Shown one piece after another: positions 51,601 to 62,060 of a DNA stretch of 64,000 nucleotides; the first letter of the stretch is position 1; each line of letters starts with the position of its first letter. The DNA is taken from contig NC_091033.1 of assembly GCF_041296385.1 (NCBI RefSeq), positions 14,900,501 through 14,964,500 of the forward strand, read 5' to 3'. Made by a program: the position numbers and the translations under genes. Under the pieces are notes generated by a model. It made no database searches and was not told the DNA's origin. It worked only from the letters and a program-made list of their open reading frames with translations. Source of the DNA: Aphelocoma coerulescens (Eukaryota; Chordata; Aves; Passeriformes; Corvidae).

Positions 51601-53769
51601 CACCGAGCTCCCGGCACAGACCCCACAGTCCACCCAGACCTGGCACTGCCAAACCCTTCTCTGGCCCCACGGCAGAGCACACAGGGCAGGAGGGGAAGGG
51701 GATCTCTGCCAGACAAAGGGAAAGTCTCAGGTTGTCAGGGCAGCCCACTGCAGACCCTTGGGAACACTGATGATTTATTAATTAACAGATCCTCATTAAC
51801 CAGAGCAGCCTCCACTGAGCCTCCCTGGAGTGTTCCAGGCCCCACAGCTGAAAACACAACGGGCTCCTCCTGGCCTCTGAGCACAGCTCTGCTCCATAGA
51901 GGGTTAGAGCACAAACACAACCCTAATGCTGCCCTACAAGCGCTTGTGTTCATATAAACACAGAAACAGGACTTACACCAGAGCCTGGAAGAGAGCTGGA
52001 CCTGACCATTCCATCAGCTCTGGGTGTTCAGAAAGCCATGGACGCCCTGGAACTTCGTTCTTGTGCTGTTCTTGGCAGGCGAGTTTAACAAAATGCCAGA
52101 GATGAGAAATAACAAATGTAAGCCTCCCTTTGCTGGAGATTATCAGCTTCAGTCCCACCTCCACCACACTTCAAAGGCAAGCAGCTCCAGAAGGTGACCC
52201 CTCACATGCTGCTTGTCTTGCCAGAACTGTGTTAGCCTGTGGAATTCTTACAGAAGTGCCAGTGCAGCCTGAGCTGATTCATTCAGTTTCCTCTTGGTTC
52301 TGTCTGTAGAGAGAGGTGTAGAGAGAGACTGGACAATGCTAACATGACTGCTCCAATTTTCTAAGGTACCGGGGACTGTAAAACCATAAACCAAGAGGAA
52401 TGAGACTGAAAAACAAACGCAGCCAGAATTCAGTACAAAACACCCCTAAGCATATCCATAAAATCTACTGCCTGAATTAATTATTAAAGTAATTTTATAC
52501 ACTCTGCACCACAAACTGCAAAACTACCTAAGTGACTCCCAAATATCCCCAGCGAAGCACTTGTGAAAATCCCACATTGCAATTATGTTCTGTTCTGCAT
52601 CTCCTGGACATGAAACACTTTCCACGAGAGGACAGTTAAGTCACTTACCGAAAGAGAGGAGATGGGATCTCTCCCCTACACACTGTGCTGGTGCTCCACT
52701 GCCCATTTTCCAATTAAACTGGTCTGGTTTATCTGCCTGTCTGACAGAAAAAGAGTAGCAGCCAAAAACTCATTGATATCTTTTTATCAGAGCACTGCTA
52801 AGCTTAAGATTTGATCAGCAAAGCAATCAGACCTTGTTATAGCTATGACATGGCATTGCAGAGATGATTCAGAGACTGAAAATACGGAGATTTTTCTTAT
52901 ATGTGTATAAAATAAAATAAATCTTTACCTTTGTAGTCCTAGAATGCCTGCAGATGCAGGGGAGTGACCTTAGAGTGTATTTGTTCCTGCAGAGGAACCA
53001 TCCATTTGTGAGTTATTTCAACACATTTGTCAAGACAGTGCTGGTTTCTCTGAGAGAAACAACAAATGCTGACATTGTTCTTCATTGTTCTTCAATTCCC
53101 AACAGCCACAAGATCCAAGAGAGAACTCAGTGCACCCTCCCAGCTGCCCTCCTTTGCCAGATTAAACACAGAAGTGGCAAAAAGCACAGATTTATTGGGC
53201 TCATGCTGGAAAATTACTCTTATTTGTTTTGTGGCAGCCTCCAGGAGCCACAGCAGCAGAGCCCATCCTCGCTGCATGAGGACAAACAAAATTCTCAGTG
53301 CTAATTAAACCACAGTTTGCTCAAAATCTGAGCCAAAAAAGACACCAAGTAACAGAGAACTGCACTCATCTGTGAACTTGCCTTCTGTCCACACCGTGCC
53401 AACAGAGGAGCAAAAGCTCCGGATGCCTCGAGACCGACAGAGCCTCAGAGGCTGGCTGAGCCCTAGCCCAGGATGGAGCTGGGACCCCACACCAGTTCTC
53501 CCTGACTCCAAAGCAGTTCTGACAGGAATTTCAATGGGCAAAACAAGCAAGAAGTTGCCATGCCCGAATTCCAAAGGTTTGCAGCTGCAGTCTGCTGCTA
53601 GGAGGGCCCAATCAAACAGGAAATGCCAAAAAATACTGTTTATTTTTAGATAAATCCATGAGCTTCGAAAGTTCAGTGAATGTGAATGACTAACCCACAG
53701 CAAACTGCCAGTGAACAACCTGATCTTATTCTTATGATTTCTACAAGAATTTTTCTCAGAGCAGTATTT
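51601..53769. other. Gene-free unique DNA
   Basis: The right edge of the minisatellite is followed by unique DNA. A small AT-rich patch with TTATTAATTAACAG lies near 51774-51788. Frames of up to 155 codons (minus, 53305-53772) have no recognisable features. A donor-like CG/GTAAGT on the minus strand near 52645 is unpartnered. A short hairpin-type AGCCTCAGAGGCT lies at about 53440-53452. Confidence 0.55.
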
Positions 53770-54180
53770 CATAAACTTAATAAGAAGGAAAAGAATCTTA
53801 TTAAGCAGAAAGCTGGTCTACATTTTGTGGTAATTTTGCTGTAAGCAAGTCATACAGCTGAACAGTAATTAGGTATAATAACTGCATTATGCAAGTCTTG
53901 CTTCTTGTATATGAGGTTCCATTTCTGAATTATAAGAATCACACATTGGTTTAACTTTGAATTTATTTATATTGATTTTATCATGTACTAGGAAAGCTAA
54001 ACCTCTCCATGAGATATCTTACCTGGCCTCTACTGCCTTTTCTTTTATTAACTGTTAATAGTTTCAGCAGTCATTGAATCATAATGAGATGAAATTAATA
54101 GTCTGGATTTAGCAAAATAGATGTTCAGGTTCACCATTCAGCCACATGGAAGATTTATTTATTATTTTAGAAAGGAAACA
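53770..54180. promoter_or_regulatory. AT-rich, CNE-like block
   Basis: A long AT-rich segment with homeodomain and POU-type words: GGTAATTTTG, ACAGTAATTAGG, TGCATTATGCAAG (about 53883-53895), TTTTATTAACTGTTAATAG and GAAATTAATAG. No ORF of note crosses it, and no simple repeat explains the composition. It could be a developmental enhancer or just AT-rich intron-like DNA. Cross-species alignment would separate these. Confidence 0.25.
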
Positions 54181-54647
54181 GTGTTATGGGGCTATATACT
54201 TTCCAAAGAAATAGAGTAACCCACAGGGAAGTTTTAGAAGCAGGATCAAAAGCATTTCTTTCAGAGCTACATGCAGCTAAAAACTAATGAGTTCCTCTAT
54301 TATTTTCACTCCCAGGTTTTATCTGAGATGAATACGTTACAGGTTCATGGATGTGGGAGTTTTACAGAGCCACACCTCTTCCACAAAGAAAGAATTGAAG
54401 AGATCAGCAGGAAACTCCAACGAAGTCCCCTCAGCAAAGCCAAGGGGCACTGGCGCCCGCGAGTCCCCTGGGAGCCCGCGGGGTCTGGCAGGGTCCCAGT
54501 GGGCTGAGCTCCCCTCTGCCTCCCACTGCAGCTCGTTCTGGCCATGGGATGCAGAACCACTCTGGGAGGCTCCTCAGGGAAATGCCTTTGCTCTCAGAGA
54601 ACAAAACTTTTGGTCTGGTCCAAGTTAAAGGGAAATTCTCATTAGAG

Positions 54648-54911
54648 ATCATGGAATCACAGAACAGCCTGGGTGCGAAGGGCCTTAAACCTCATCCCAT
54701 TCCACCTCCCTGGCAGGGACACCTTCCACTGTCCCAGGCATCCAGCCTGTCCTTGAACACCCCCAGGGATCCAGGGGCAGCCACAGCTGCTCTGGGCACC
54801 CTGTCCCAGGGCCTGCCCACCGTCCCAGGGAGGAATTCCTTCCTGATATCCCATCTAAGCCAGAGTGGAGCCATTCCCCGCTCCTGTCACTCCACGCTCT
54901 TGTATAAAGAT
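54648..54911 (-). mobile_element. CR1 LINE 3' fragment, about 264 bp
   Basis: The plus strand reads ATCATGGAATCACAGAACAG, then GGGCCTTAAACCTCATCCCA, CAGGGACACCTTCCACTG, CCAGGGATCCAGGGGCAGCC, CTGCTCTGGGCACCC and finally GGAATTCCTTCCTGATATCC. This is the well-known reverse complement of the bird CR1 3' UTR and end of ORF2. The 3' tip lies at the left, so the element points left. It is 5'-truncated near 54911 and cannot encode a reverse transcriptase. A short CpG-dense stretch (about 54449-54490) lies 160 bp to the left and is separate. Confidence 0.95.
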
Positions 54912-55499
54912 GTGGAATTGCAGTGAGCCCCGGGAGGCAGAGCCGTGGTGGATGGTCAAAATCTCCATCCCTGCACTGGGACTGCCCTTCCCCACTCCAA
55001 ACCCCTCACCCAGCATGGCACTGACGGGGCTGCCAGGCACAGTTCCATGGCAACAGCAGCACAGAGGCAGCAGCAGGAATTCCCTGTGCTCACCTGCCTG
55101 CCACAAACCCTGGAGAGGTTGGGAGCTCCGTGTTTGCTGTGCACAGCTCCACCCCGGGCACAGAGACGGGAAATTCCTGTGCCAGCGGCCCCAGCGCCGT
55201 TCCCTGGGATGCGGGGCTGTAATTACAGTGACGACTCTGCTCCACGCTGAATGATCCACACCTCCCACCCAGCCTGAGAGCTCTCCCAGGGCCCATTTCA
55301 CCACTTACTCTCCAGATGATTCCCTTTCCAAAGAGAAGCTTTCCAGCAGTGAACATGTGCACATTTTGCTCTTGAAAATGTTCTGCTTGCAGACACAACA
55401 AACTAGCGAGGGAAAATCAGCCCAGGCTGAGTAGGAATTCCACCGGTGTCCAGAGGAACTCAGGTCTCTCTGCCCCATCTACCAACGTCCCATCTACTG
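54912..55499. other. Gene-free DNA beside CR1
   Basis: Moderately GC-rich unique DNA. It contains GTTCCATGGCAAC at 55042-55054, an X-box-like palindrome with one base deleted from the left half, and good donor-like words on the minus strand (about 55091, GGCAG/GTGAGC; about 55305, AGA/GTAAGT). The 149- and 129-codon frames on opposite strands overlap each other and match nothing known. Confidence 0.4.
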
Positions 55500-55860
55500 C
55501 CTTGTTTGCAGAAATACTGAGATTTAAATTGTTTCAATTCTATTGTATCCCCCCAGCTTTTAGTAACAGCAGTTACAGGAGTCATGCATGACGGCTTTTG
55601 CCTAATACATTTTTTCCTTTATATTGTCAAAATCATTTTAAAAGCTGCAACACAAAATACCTCTTTGTATGAATCTAGTGTATTATGACTAAGATAATTA
55701 TTTCCTATCCACTAGATGTATCACCAGTATTAAAAATTGACTGAGCTAGAAAAAGTGATGTAATGGGAGTTGGTCTCTTCTTACCTATATTTTTGAACAG
55801 AAATAAATTACTGAAAATTGTGTGCCTGGTGACATTTGACAGTTTGAGTGATCTATCATC
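55500..55860. promoter_or_regulatory. CNE-like block with 12-bp palindrome
   Basis: An AT-rich stretch containing the perfect palindrome GTCATGCATGAC (55581-55592), which includes ATGCAT and TGACNxGTCA-type half-sites. It also holds AAGATAATTATTTCC (about 55693-55707) and GTATTATGACTAAG. Composition and motif density resemble conserved non-coding elements. There are no ORFs and no repeats. Conservation is not demonstrable from this sequence. Confidence 0.3.
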
Positions 55861-58254
55861 AGGGAACCAGTAAATTTAATTTGGAATTTAGGACCCTCTT
55901 GCCCTTGAAGCGTTTAAGAGCACAGGTTCTGTTCAGGTTCTGACCCGAGACAGATGCAGTAATGAAGTATTTAGGAGCATTATCCGTTCTCACTCATAAA
56001 GCTGAACAATGCTGCTGCTTAAGCACATGCTTGGGAAGGCATTTCTCAGATCCTTGCAAGGCCCTTTCAGTTCAGTAATCTGAAAGAAAACACAGTAATA
56101 TGTTTTTGGAAGCCTGCCAGAGCCATGATAAATAAACCTCTGTTGCTGATAGTTTCAATACAGCAGTTCCCCGAAACTCATTTCAGCCCAAGAACCTCCC
56201 TCTCCTGTAAACACTTTCCACTGCTCTTGTTGGTACACGATATGAATTAGTTCTTTAAACACACTTGAAGTTGTGCATTTTACCAAACATGTTGGAATAC
56301 AAATATTTTTAAAGCCAGTTCCTGGTTATGTGCCACAGTTACAACTGCATTCCTCAGCTGCAAAGGAATCCAAAGTGACAAGAGTCACCTGCAGGCAGGA
56401 GTTCTCCTGTTTATCCTTTGCCAGGGAGTTAATCACACGTTCAGATTAGGCAGGAGTTATGCTAAGCACACAAAATATATGCATGCAGAGGTTCCTCTCC
56501 TCACTCACGCAGTCCCAGGATTTTCCAAGGCTGGATGAAGTCTGAATTGGAGCAGAGGCTGCACAGCCAAGCACTTGAAATATCACTGAGGAGGGAAAGC
56601 TCCATAGCTCAAACCAAACCCCCATGAGGCTGTTTGAGCACATCCACACCTCTCTACTTTTTCAAATTACAGAGTTTTCTGCCCATTTGTACACCTGACT
56701 TCTTTCTGTTTTCCAGCTCATTTCCTGCTCATTTCCCAGTTTCTTTGCAGAGTAAGAGTTTATGTTGATTCTGGTGTCACATCCACCAGCCTCTCCTGCT
56801 CAGACACTTTCCAGCAGCCCCCAGGTGCCAGCACACACCATCCAGCCAGGAGAGGATCCAGAACACTTCTCCGTGGCTCTGCAGAGGGAATATGGGGGAG
56901 GTTGGCAGCACGAGGCACTGGAGTAAAATCTCAAGGGTTTGTAAATTAATTTTAGTCACATCGGGCACCTTGCAAACACAAACACAACATCCCCAGAGCT
57001 GCAGATGGAGGAGGGATGTGTTACTCCTCGCTCCTCCAATGCCACTAGCACGACACAGACGTGCAGGAGCTCGTCAGGAGCTCTCCTGGATGATTTGCAG
57101 CAAGGACAAACAGAAGCAGAACGGGAGAAGAGCCTGGTGCTGCCCGTGCACAAACACAAAACTCCCAGACCGCTGTACAAGGAATAAAGCTAAAGGAAAG
57201 CTCTTCCCCAAATACAAATGCCCGAGGAGTTGTTTAATGATTAAAGGTGAGAGTAAGATATCTAAATTTAATTCCCTCTCTGCTACAGACCTGTGACCTA
57301 AGCCAGGTGATTGCAGGTGGGGTCCTGCTGACCAGACGTGAGCATCAGTGCCAGGATTCTGTAAAATGCCCTGGACAGTGAATGGGGCCCTGGCTCACCC
57401 ACTGAGACAGACACAGTTTATTCATGCTGGGCAACCACATTTGTTCAAATGCACCTCAGCTGGCAATAAAAGGACAATTAGGGGATGAAATTCATGTTTA
57501 CCTCAAGCAGGGCAGGTGAGGAAATCTTTAGCATTCCTTGGAAAAAGGCACCAAACCCAAACACACCAGTACCTGCCCCATGTGCTCGAGGGGAGCTGCA
57601 CTGAGAGCTTTGAGACACACTTGGAACAGCAATTCTGAGGCTTTTGGTCAACTCCTTGTGGCTGGCACAGCCCTCCCTTCCCTGGGCACTGCAGGAGAGA
57701 GGAGCAGTGCTGCAGTGCCAGAGCACAGCGGTGTGGCTGGCAGGGACAGCTCCCAAAGCAGGGCTTGCAGAGCTCCTGTGGATCAGGGTTTGGCATGCTG
57801 AAGGCTGATTCCAGTGGAAGGAGGAATGCAAGATGAGAGGAGCATGGAAATGTGGCTTGCTGAGTGCAGTCCCCTGCTATTGCAACCCTGTATCACAATA
57901 CCTTTGGATCCAAGCAGCTCTGAGCTCCAGCAAATGATAAATTGCTGGTTTAACCGGGTTGTTTGCAATAAAACACAGGGACAGGTTTGGAAGCTTTATC
58001 CATGGGAAGGAGCACTCCAGAGGCACTGCACTGAGTCATGGAGCTGTTCATGAGAAAAGACAAGAGAAGTAGGCAAAAAAAATGCCTGCATAGGCCATAA
58101 ATCAGCAAAAAAAGGTATCACCGTGCAGTGACAGGAGAACTGGGTCCACTTGCAGGAAATCTGCTCACCCTGAGGAGCCAGAGCTGAATGCAGTCTCCTT
58201 GATCTCAGGAAGAGCTGAGGATGGCAGCAACATTGCAAACAAAAATCCATCCCA
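55861..58254. other. Gene-free unique DNA
   Basis: No supported exon. Frames reach 134 codons (plus, 56892-57296) and contain nothing recognisable. The sequence from about 57800 to 58250 may include unrecognised older CR1 body next to the fragment that begins near 58255, but the resemblance is too weak to annotate. Confidence 0.5.
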
Positions 58255-58586
58255 AATAGTCCAGGCTGGCACAGCCCTCAGGAGCTCTCTAGTCCAGCCT
58301 CCTGCACAGGGCAGGGTGAGTTGGGAGAGCAGACTTGGCTGCTCAGGTTCAATCCAATGGGCTTTTGAAAGCCTGCTATCTCTCTGATAAGCTTTTTGTT
58401 GACACTGGAAGCCATGAGGAGTCCCCAAAGGCAGCTCTTCTCCAGGCTGCACAAGTCCAGTCCCCACTGTCTCAGCAGAGCAGGTACTCCATGCACTGGC
58501 CATCCCTGTGGCCCTGTGTTGAACACACTGCAGCCTGGGGATGTTTTCCCTGCCCTGAGTGCCCCAAAAGGAATGCAGTACTTTAG
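58255..58586 (-). mobile_element. Older CR1 LINE fragment, about 330 bp
   Basis: The plus strand follows the reverse complement of CR1 in order: TCTAGTCCAGCCTCCTGCAC, GCTGCTCAGGTTCAATCCAA with TGGGCTTTTGAA, then CTCTTCTCCAGGCTGCACAA, GTGGCCCTGTGTTGAACACA and CCCCAAAAGGAATGCAGTAC. Indels and substitutions are frequent, and a divergent insert-like stretch lies at about 58375-58425. It is therefore older than the copy at 54.6 kb and belongs to a different subfamily. No reading frame survives. Confidence 0.8.
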
Positions 58587-60680
58587 AAGAAAGGATCCTC
58601 TCCTCCTGATTTGTTTGGGAGGTGAGAGGTAAAAGGTGCTGTGAGGTTGAAATACCTCATTTTTGCTGGCAGCACTGCTCCTGAGTGGAGAATGATTCTG
58701 GAATTATCTTTAAAAAACAGGGAAACTGATAGAACAGGATTTCGATGTCAACAATCAAACAAACAGAAGGAAAAGTAGCCACAGGCTGTAAAAGTAATGA
58801 AAGTGGGATTAAAATTTTTCTCTGCAGCACTGCCAGTTCCTCCAGGAGCACAAAGTAGTTAATTGACTCTGGGAATCCTCATCCAGTCCTCCATGCACAG
58901 CTGATCACTGCAGAAATACTGCTGGAGCACTCCCGGTCACCCTCAGGGGCAGGATCACCTCTGGGTCCCACAGGAATTCTGTGTCGTGAAGGATGGAGGA
59001 GAGACAGGCCTGAAGAGGGAAGACCTCCATTTGCCAGACCGGATTTAACACTGGCCAGTCTCACACCAGCTCCTCACAGTGATGTCCACAAAGTCCTTGA
59101 CCCCCCCTGAACCTGCCAGGCCAGAGTCCAAGTGAGAGGGTGAGTCCTACAGTGGGTACCAAGCAAGTTGCTGGACATTCATATTAACACTGACCATGAG
59201 TAATAACCATTTTCAGTCATTATTGCTCAAAACTGGACTTGAAACTGCTTACTTGCAATGGAGAGTTCCACTCCTGTCCGTCTCCAGATGGAAATGGGAT
59301 CCTGATCCAAACAGCACAGCCAGGGACGATTTATTAAATAGTAGAAAAACTCTGCATTAATCATATGGGGTGGTAATGAGTTGTCCTTTTGTGCCTCCTC
59401 CTAAAAGGATCGCTGTAACTCGATGGGCAACCAGAACTCACAGAAATACGGGCTGGCAAGTGAAGGTTGCTGGAAGTCTCCCCTGCCCCAGGCACAAATG
59501 TTACAGCCACTCCTGAGAGCTCTTTATCCAATATTTTCTTTAAATCTCCACTGAGCAGATTTACAACCTCCTGAGGTTCCAGCTACTCGCAGGGTAATAG
59601 TTTTGTCTGGTTTGTTTGGTTTTTTCCCTGATATCTAAAGTAATCTCCCTAATTGCTCTTCCGTAAATTGCTTTTTGTCCCATCATTTGCGGTCAAAGGA
59701 CAAGTGTTTACTGTCACCTTTACAAATGTGTTTATACATTTGAAGACAGTTGCTGAGCCCTTACATTGTGTTTTCCAGCTCAAATAATGAATTCCACCCT
59801 TCCACACAGCTTACATTTCTAAGCCTCTTACAGTTGCTATTCTCCTCTGTGGTTTGCCTGCATCTTTCTGTGAGGGTGAGTGCAATGCCTGAGCCCGGAC
59901 AGTGCTCCAGCCGAGCCTGCCTAGCGCTGAGTGGAACAGAAATGACGCCCTCTGATGTCTCACAGCCGCTCCTCCTGCTCTGAGCGCTGGGAGCAGCACG
60001 GCTGCTCTGCAGCACTGCCCAGGCTGCGAGCACTACAGTCCGAGAGTCTCCTCTGCAGTGGTTGTGCCTCACAGTGCTCATTTGACGTGTGATATTCCTC
60101 CTTTGTGGCACACGACATCATTTTTTTCTCCTAGAGTTCCAATGAGTTGAGTTCAGACTGGCTCTGCAGTATCTCAGGGTCATTTGCAATCTCAGCTGTG
60201 CACTCCGTGCTGGAATCACTCCAAGTGTTATAAAAATGCCCTCCATTCTGCCACCCAAGTTATTACAGCAAACACTCACCAAAACTGTTCCCATTAATCC
60301 CTGGGAGACCCTACTTAATAATCCCTTCCTCTTTGACAGCAAAGACTTTTAAAATACAGGCTTTCATTAGCAAGATTATTACAGACTACTGCACAAAACT
60401 CTCGTAGCTGTCACTGTGGTCAGTAAAACCAATCACCTCCCTGCTTCACACAAAGGCTGAGCGCCTGCTAAGAAACCTTTCCAAAGCCAAATAAAAATCC
60501 TATGCAGTATCAGGGAAAAACAGCCCAAGCTGACAGCCCCAGTCGCTGACAGCCCTCTACACAACTGCTGCTCAACAGCTCCTGCTGAGGGATATCAGCA
60601 CGACTATTTCTGTGTGCCCACACAATCCTGAACCACAGTCCGATTTAGTTTAGGGGAAAAAAAGAGGTGTTTTTGCTAAA
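58587..60680. other. Gene-free DNA upstream of the right CpG island
   Basis: No supported exon. Donor-like AGG/GTGAGT words occur on the plus strand at about 59140 and 59873 but are not joined to a coding stretch. CTGACAGCCC is repeated near 60530 and 60547. CpG frequency increases from about 59890 to 60060, then again from 60780 into the island. Confidence 0.5.
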
Positions 60681-60722
60681 ATTACCATAGTATAGATTTT
60701 TCATTTGTATTACCATAGCAAC
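60681..60722. promoter_or_regulatory. X-box-like site with direct repeat
   Basis: ATTACCATAG occurs at 60681-60690 and 60709-60718. The second copy continues to ATTACCATAGCAAC (60709-60722), whose reverse complement GTTGCTATGGTAAT has two mismatches to the RFX X-box GTTGCCATGGTAAC. It sits just outside the right CpG island, where X-boxes of ciliary-gene promoters are commonly found. This is the best placed of the RFX-like matches in the window. Confidence 0.35.
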
Positions 60723-60749
60723 AAAGGACTTTGCTTGAAATGAGACCCC

Positions 60750-62060
60750 GCAGTGCTCCGGGTGTAGTGCACAATGCCCACAGCCCCTGTCCCTTTGAGG
60801 TGACTGTCCCCCTCCCGCGCGGAGGTGCGGGACATCACCTGCCGGAAATTCCCTCCAAGAGCAGTGCCTCGGCAGGGAAGGGAAATCAGAGCCCAGAAGC
60901 ATCATGATCTCTGCACCCACGGGGGGCAACAGCACACGGGATGGGAGCGTTCACTCAAGAGTCTGTAACAGAGCTTGAGCTGCTGGTGACTCCCGAACCC
61001 TGGCACCGAGGTGTAATTCCCTGCTTTAAAATGGAGATTACATCCACACAGAGTAACTTCCACCCAGATGTCAAACAAATTTCATTAAGAAGTAGAGCTC
61101 GGCAATATTCTCCAAAGCTGTGATAATAAACCAGTGTGCTAAAGGCTGCCGTGCGCTGCAGGGGTGCCCGGGAACAAAGCACGGGCTTAGCTCTCCTGGA
61201 GCCTCTGCGTAGATCGGGAACAGAGCCGGGATGGGATTTATGCTTTAATGGACACTTGCAATCCCTCTTCTCCAGCCAAAGAGCCCAGCTTCGCACAGCA
61301 GCAGGAGTTCCCCGCGGACGGCGGCAGCCCGGGATGCCACCTGTGCGCAGCCGGCGCTCCCGGCGCGGGGCAGGGCTGGCGGGCGGCCCCCCGGCCCCAG
61401 CTCTGCTCCTCCTCGGCTCCGGGAGCTCCTCCTCCTGCTCCTCGTCCCGGCGCGGCCGGTGCCGGGCAGCGCGGCCCGGGGCGCTGCCGGCGCTGCCGCT
61501 GCCGGTGCCGCACCATGCGCGGGGCCGGGGCTCCGCCGGAGCGCGCCCGTCCCGCCCCCGCCGCCGGCCCCGGCGCTCGGCGCGGCGGAGGCGCAGCGCG
61601 GTAGCGCGCCCGGTGCCACCCGACCCGCGGGGCTCCGCGCTCGCTGCCCGCTGCCGGCGCCGCGGGCAACTTGCAGGCAAGTTCGGGCAACTTTGCCGGC
61701 TCCGGGGGAGCCGCGGGGCAGCCGCGGGCAGCGCTGCGCGCCGGGGGCAGCGCCCGGCCGGGGGTGCCCGGAGCCGCCGAGCCCCCGGAGCGGGCGGGGC
61801 GGACGGGCCCGCGCGGCTGCAGCAACAGGTTCTGTCCCTCCGCAGGGATGGAAGAGAGGGAGCGGCCGTCATTCCCTGCCGGAGCCGGGCTGGCCGCGCC
61901 GCCAGCAGCGGGAGGGGCTCGGCTGCTGCCCGGGACCGCTCGGCTCGTTCGTGCCCTGCCCCGGCCCCGCCGCGGAGGAGGCTGACGGCGCTCGAGGCTC
62001 ATCCATCGGGCTCGCTGCGTGCTGCTCGGGCTTCCCCTGGCCGGCTCTGCCGCTCCCCGC
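60750..62060. promoter_or_regulatory. CpG island, likely promoter and first-exon region
   Basis: CpG density rises at about 60780 and is extreme from 61300 to 61990, where GC is well above the rest of the window. GC boxes are visible (GGGCGGGGC at 61792-61800; CCCGCCCCCG at 61551-61560 on the minus strand). No TATA box is seen, typical of island promoters. A pyrimidine-rich acceptor-like TTCTGTCCCTCCGCAG at 61830-61845 is followed by an ATG in good context (61848), but that frame closes after 46 codons. Frames of 222-328 codons on both strands are rich in Ala, Arg, Gly and Pro and are products of GC content. Transcription direction cannot be decided. Confidence 0.7.
61792..61800 (+). promoter_or_regulatory. 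GC box (Sp/KLF-type)
   Basis: GGGCGGGGC followed by GGACGGG lies in the densest part of the island. This is the standard Sp1/KLF motif and supports promoter function, although such words are common in any GC-rich island. Confidence 0.45.

Noticed and set aside
50974..51957. 327-codon plus-strand frame and 172-232-codon companions in the other five frames
   Set aside because: They arise from the CCCTGT minisatellite, whose units cannot form stop codons in any frame. The predicted peptides are only Tyr/Pro/Cys/Ser or Gly/Asp/Arg repeats.
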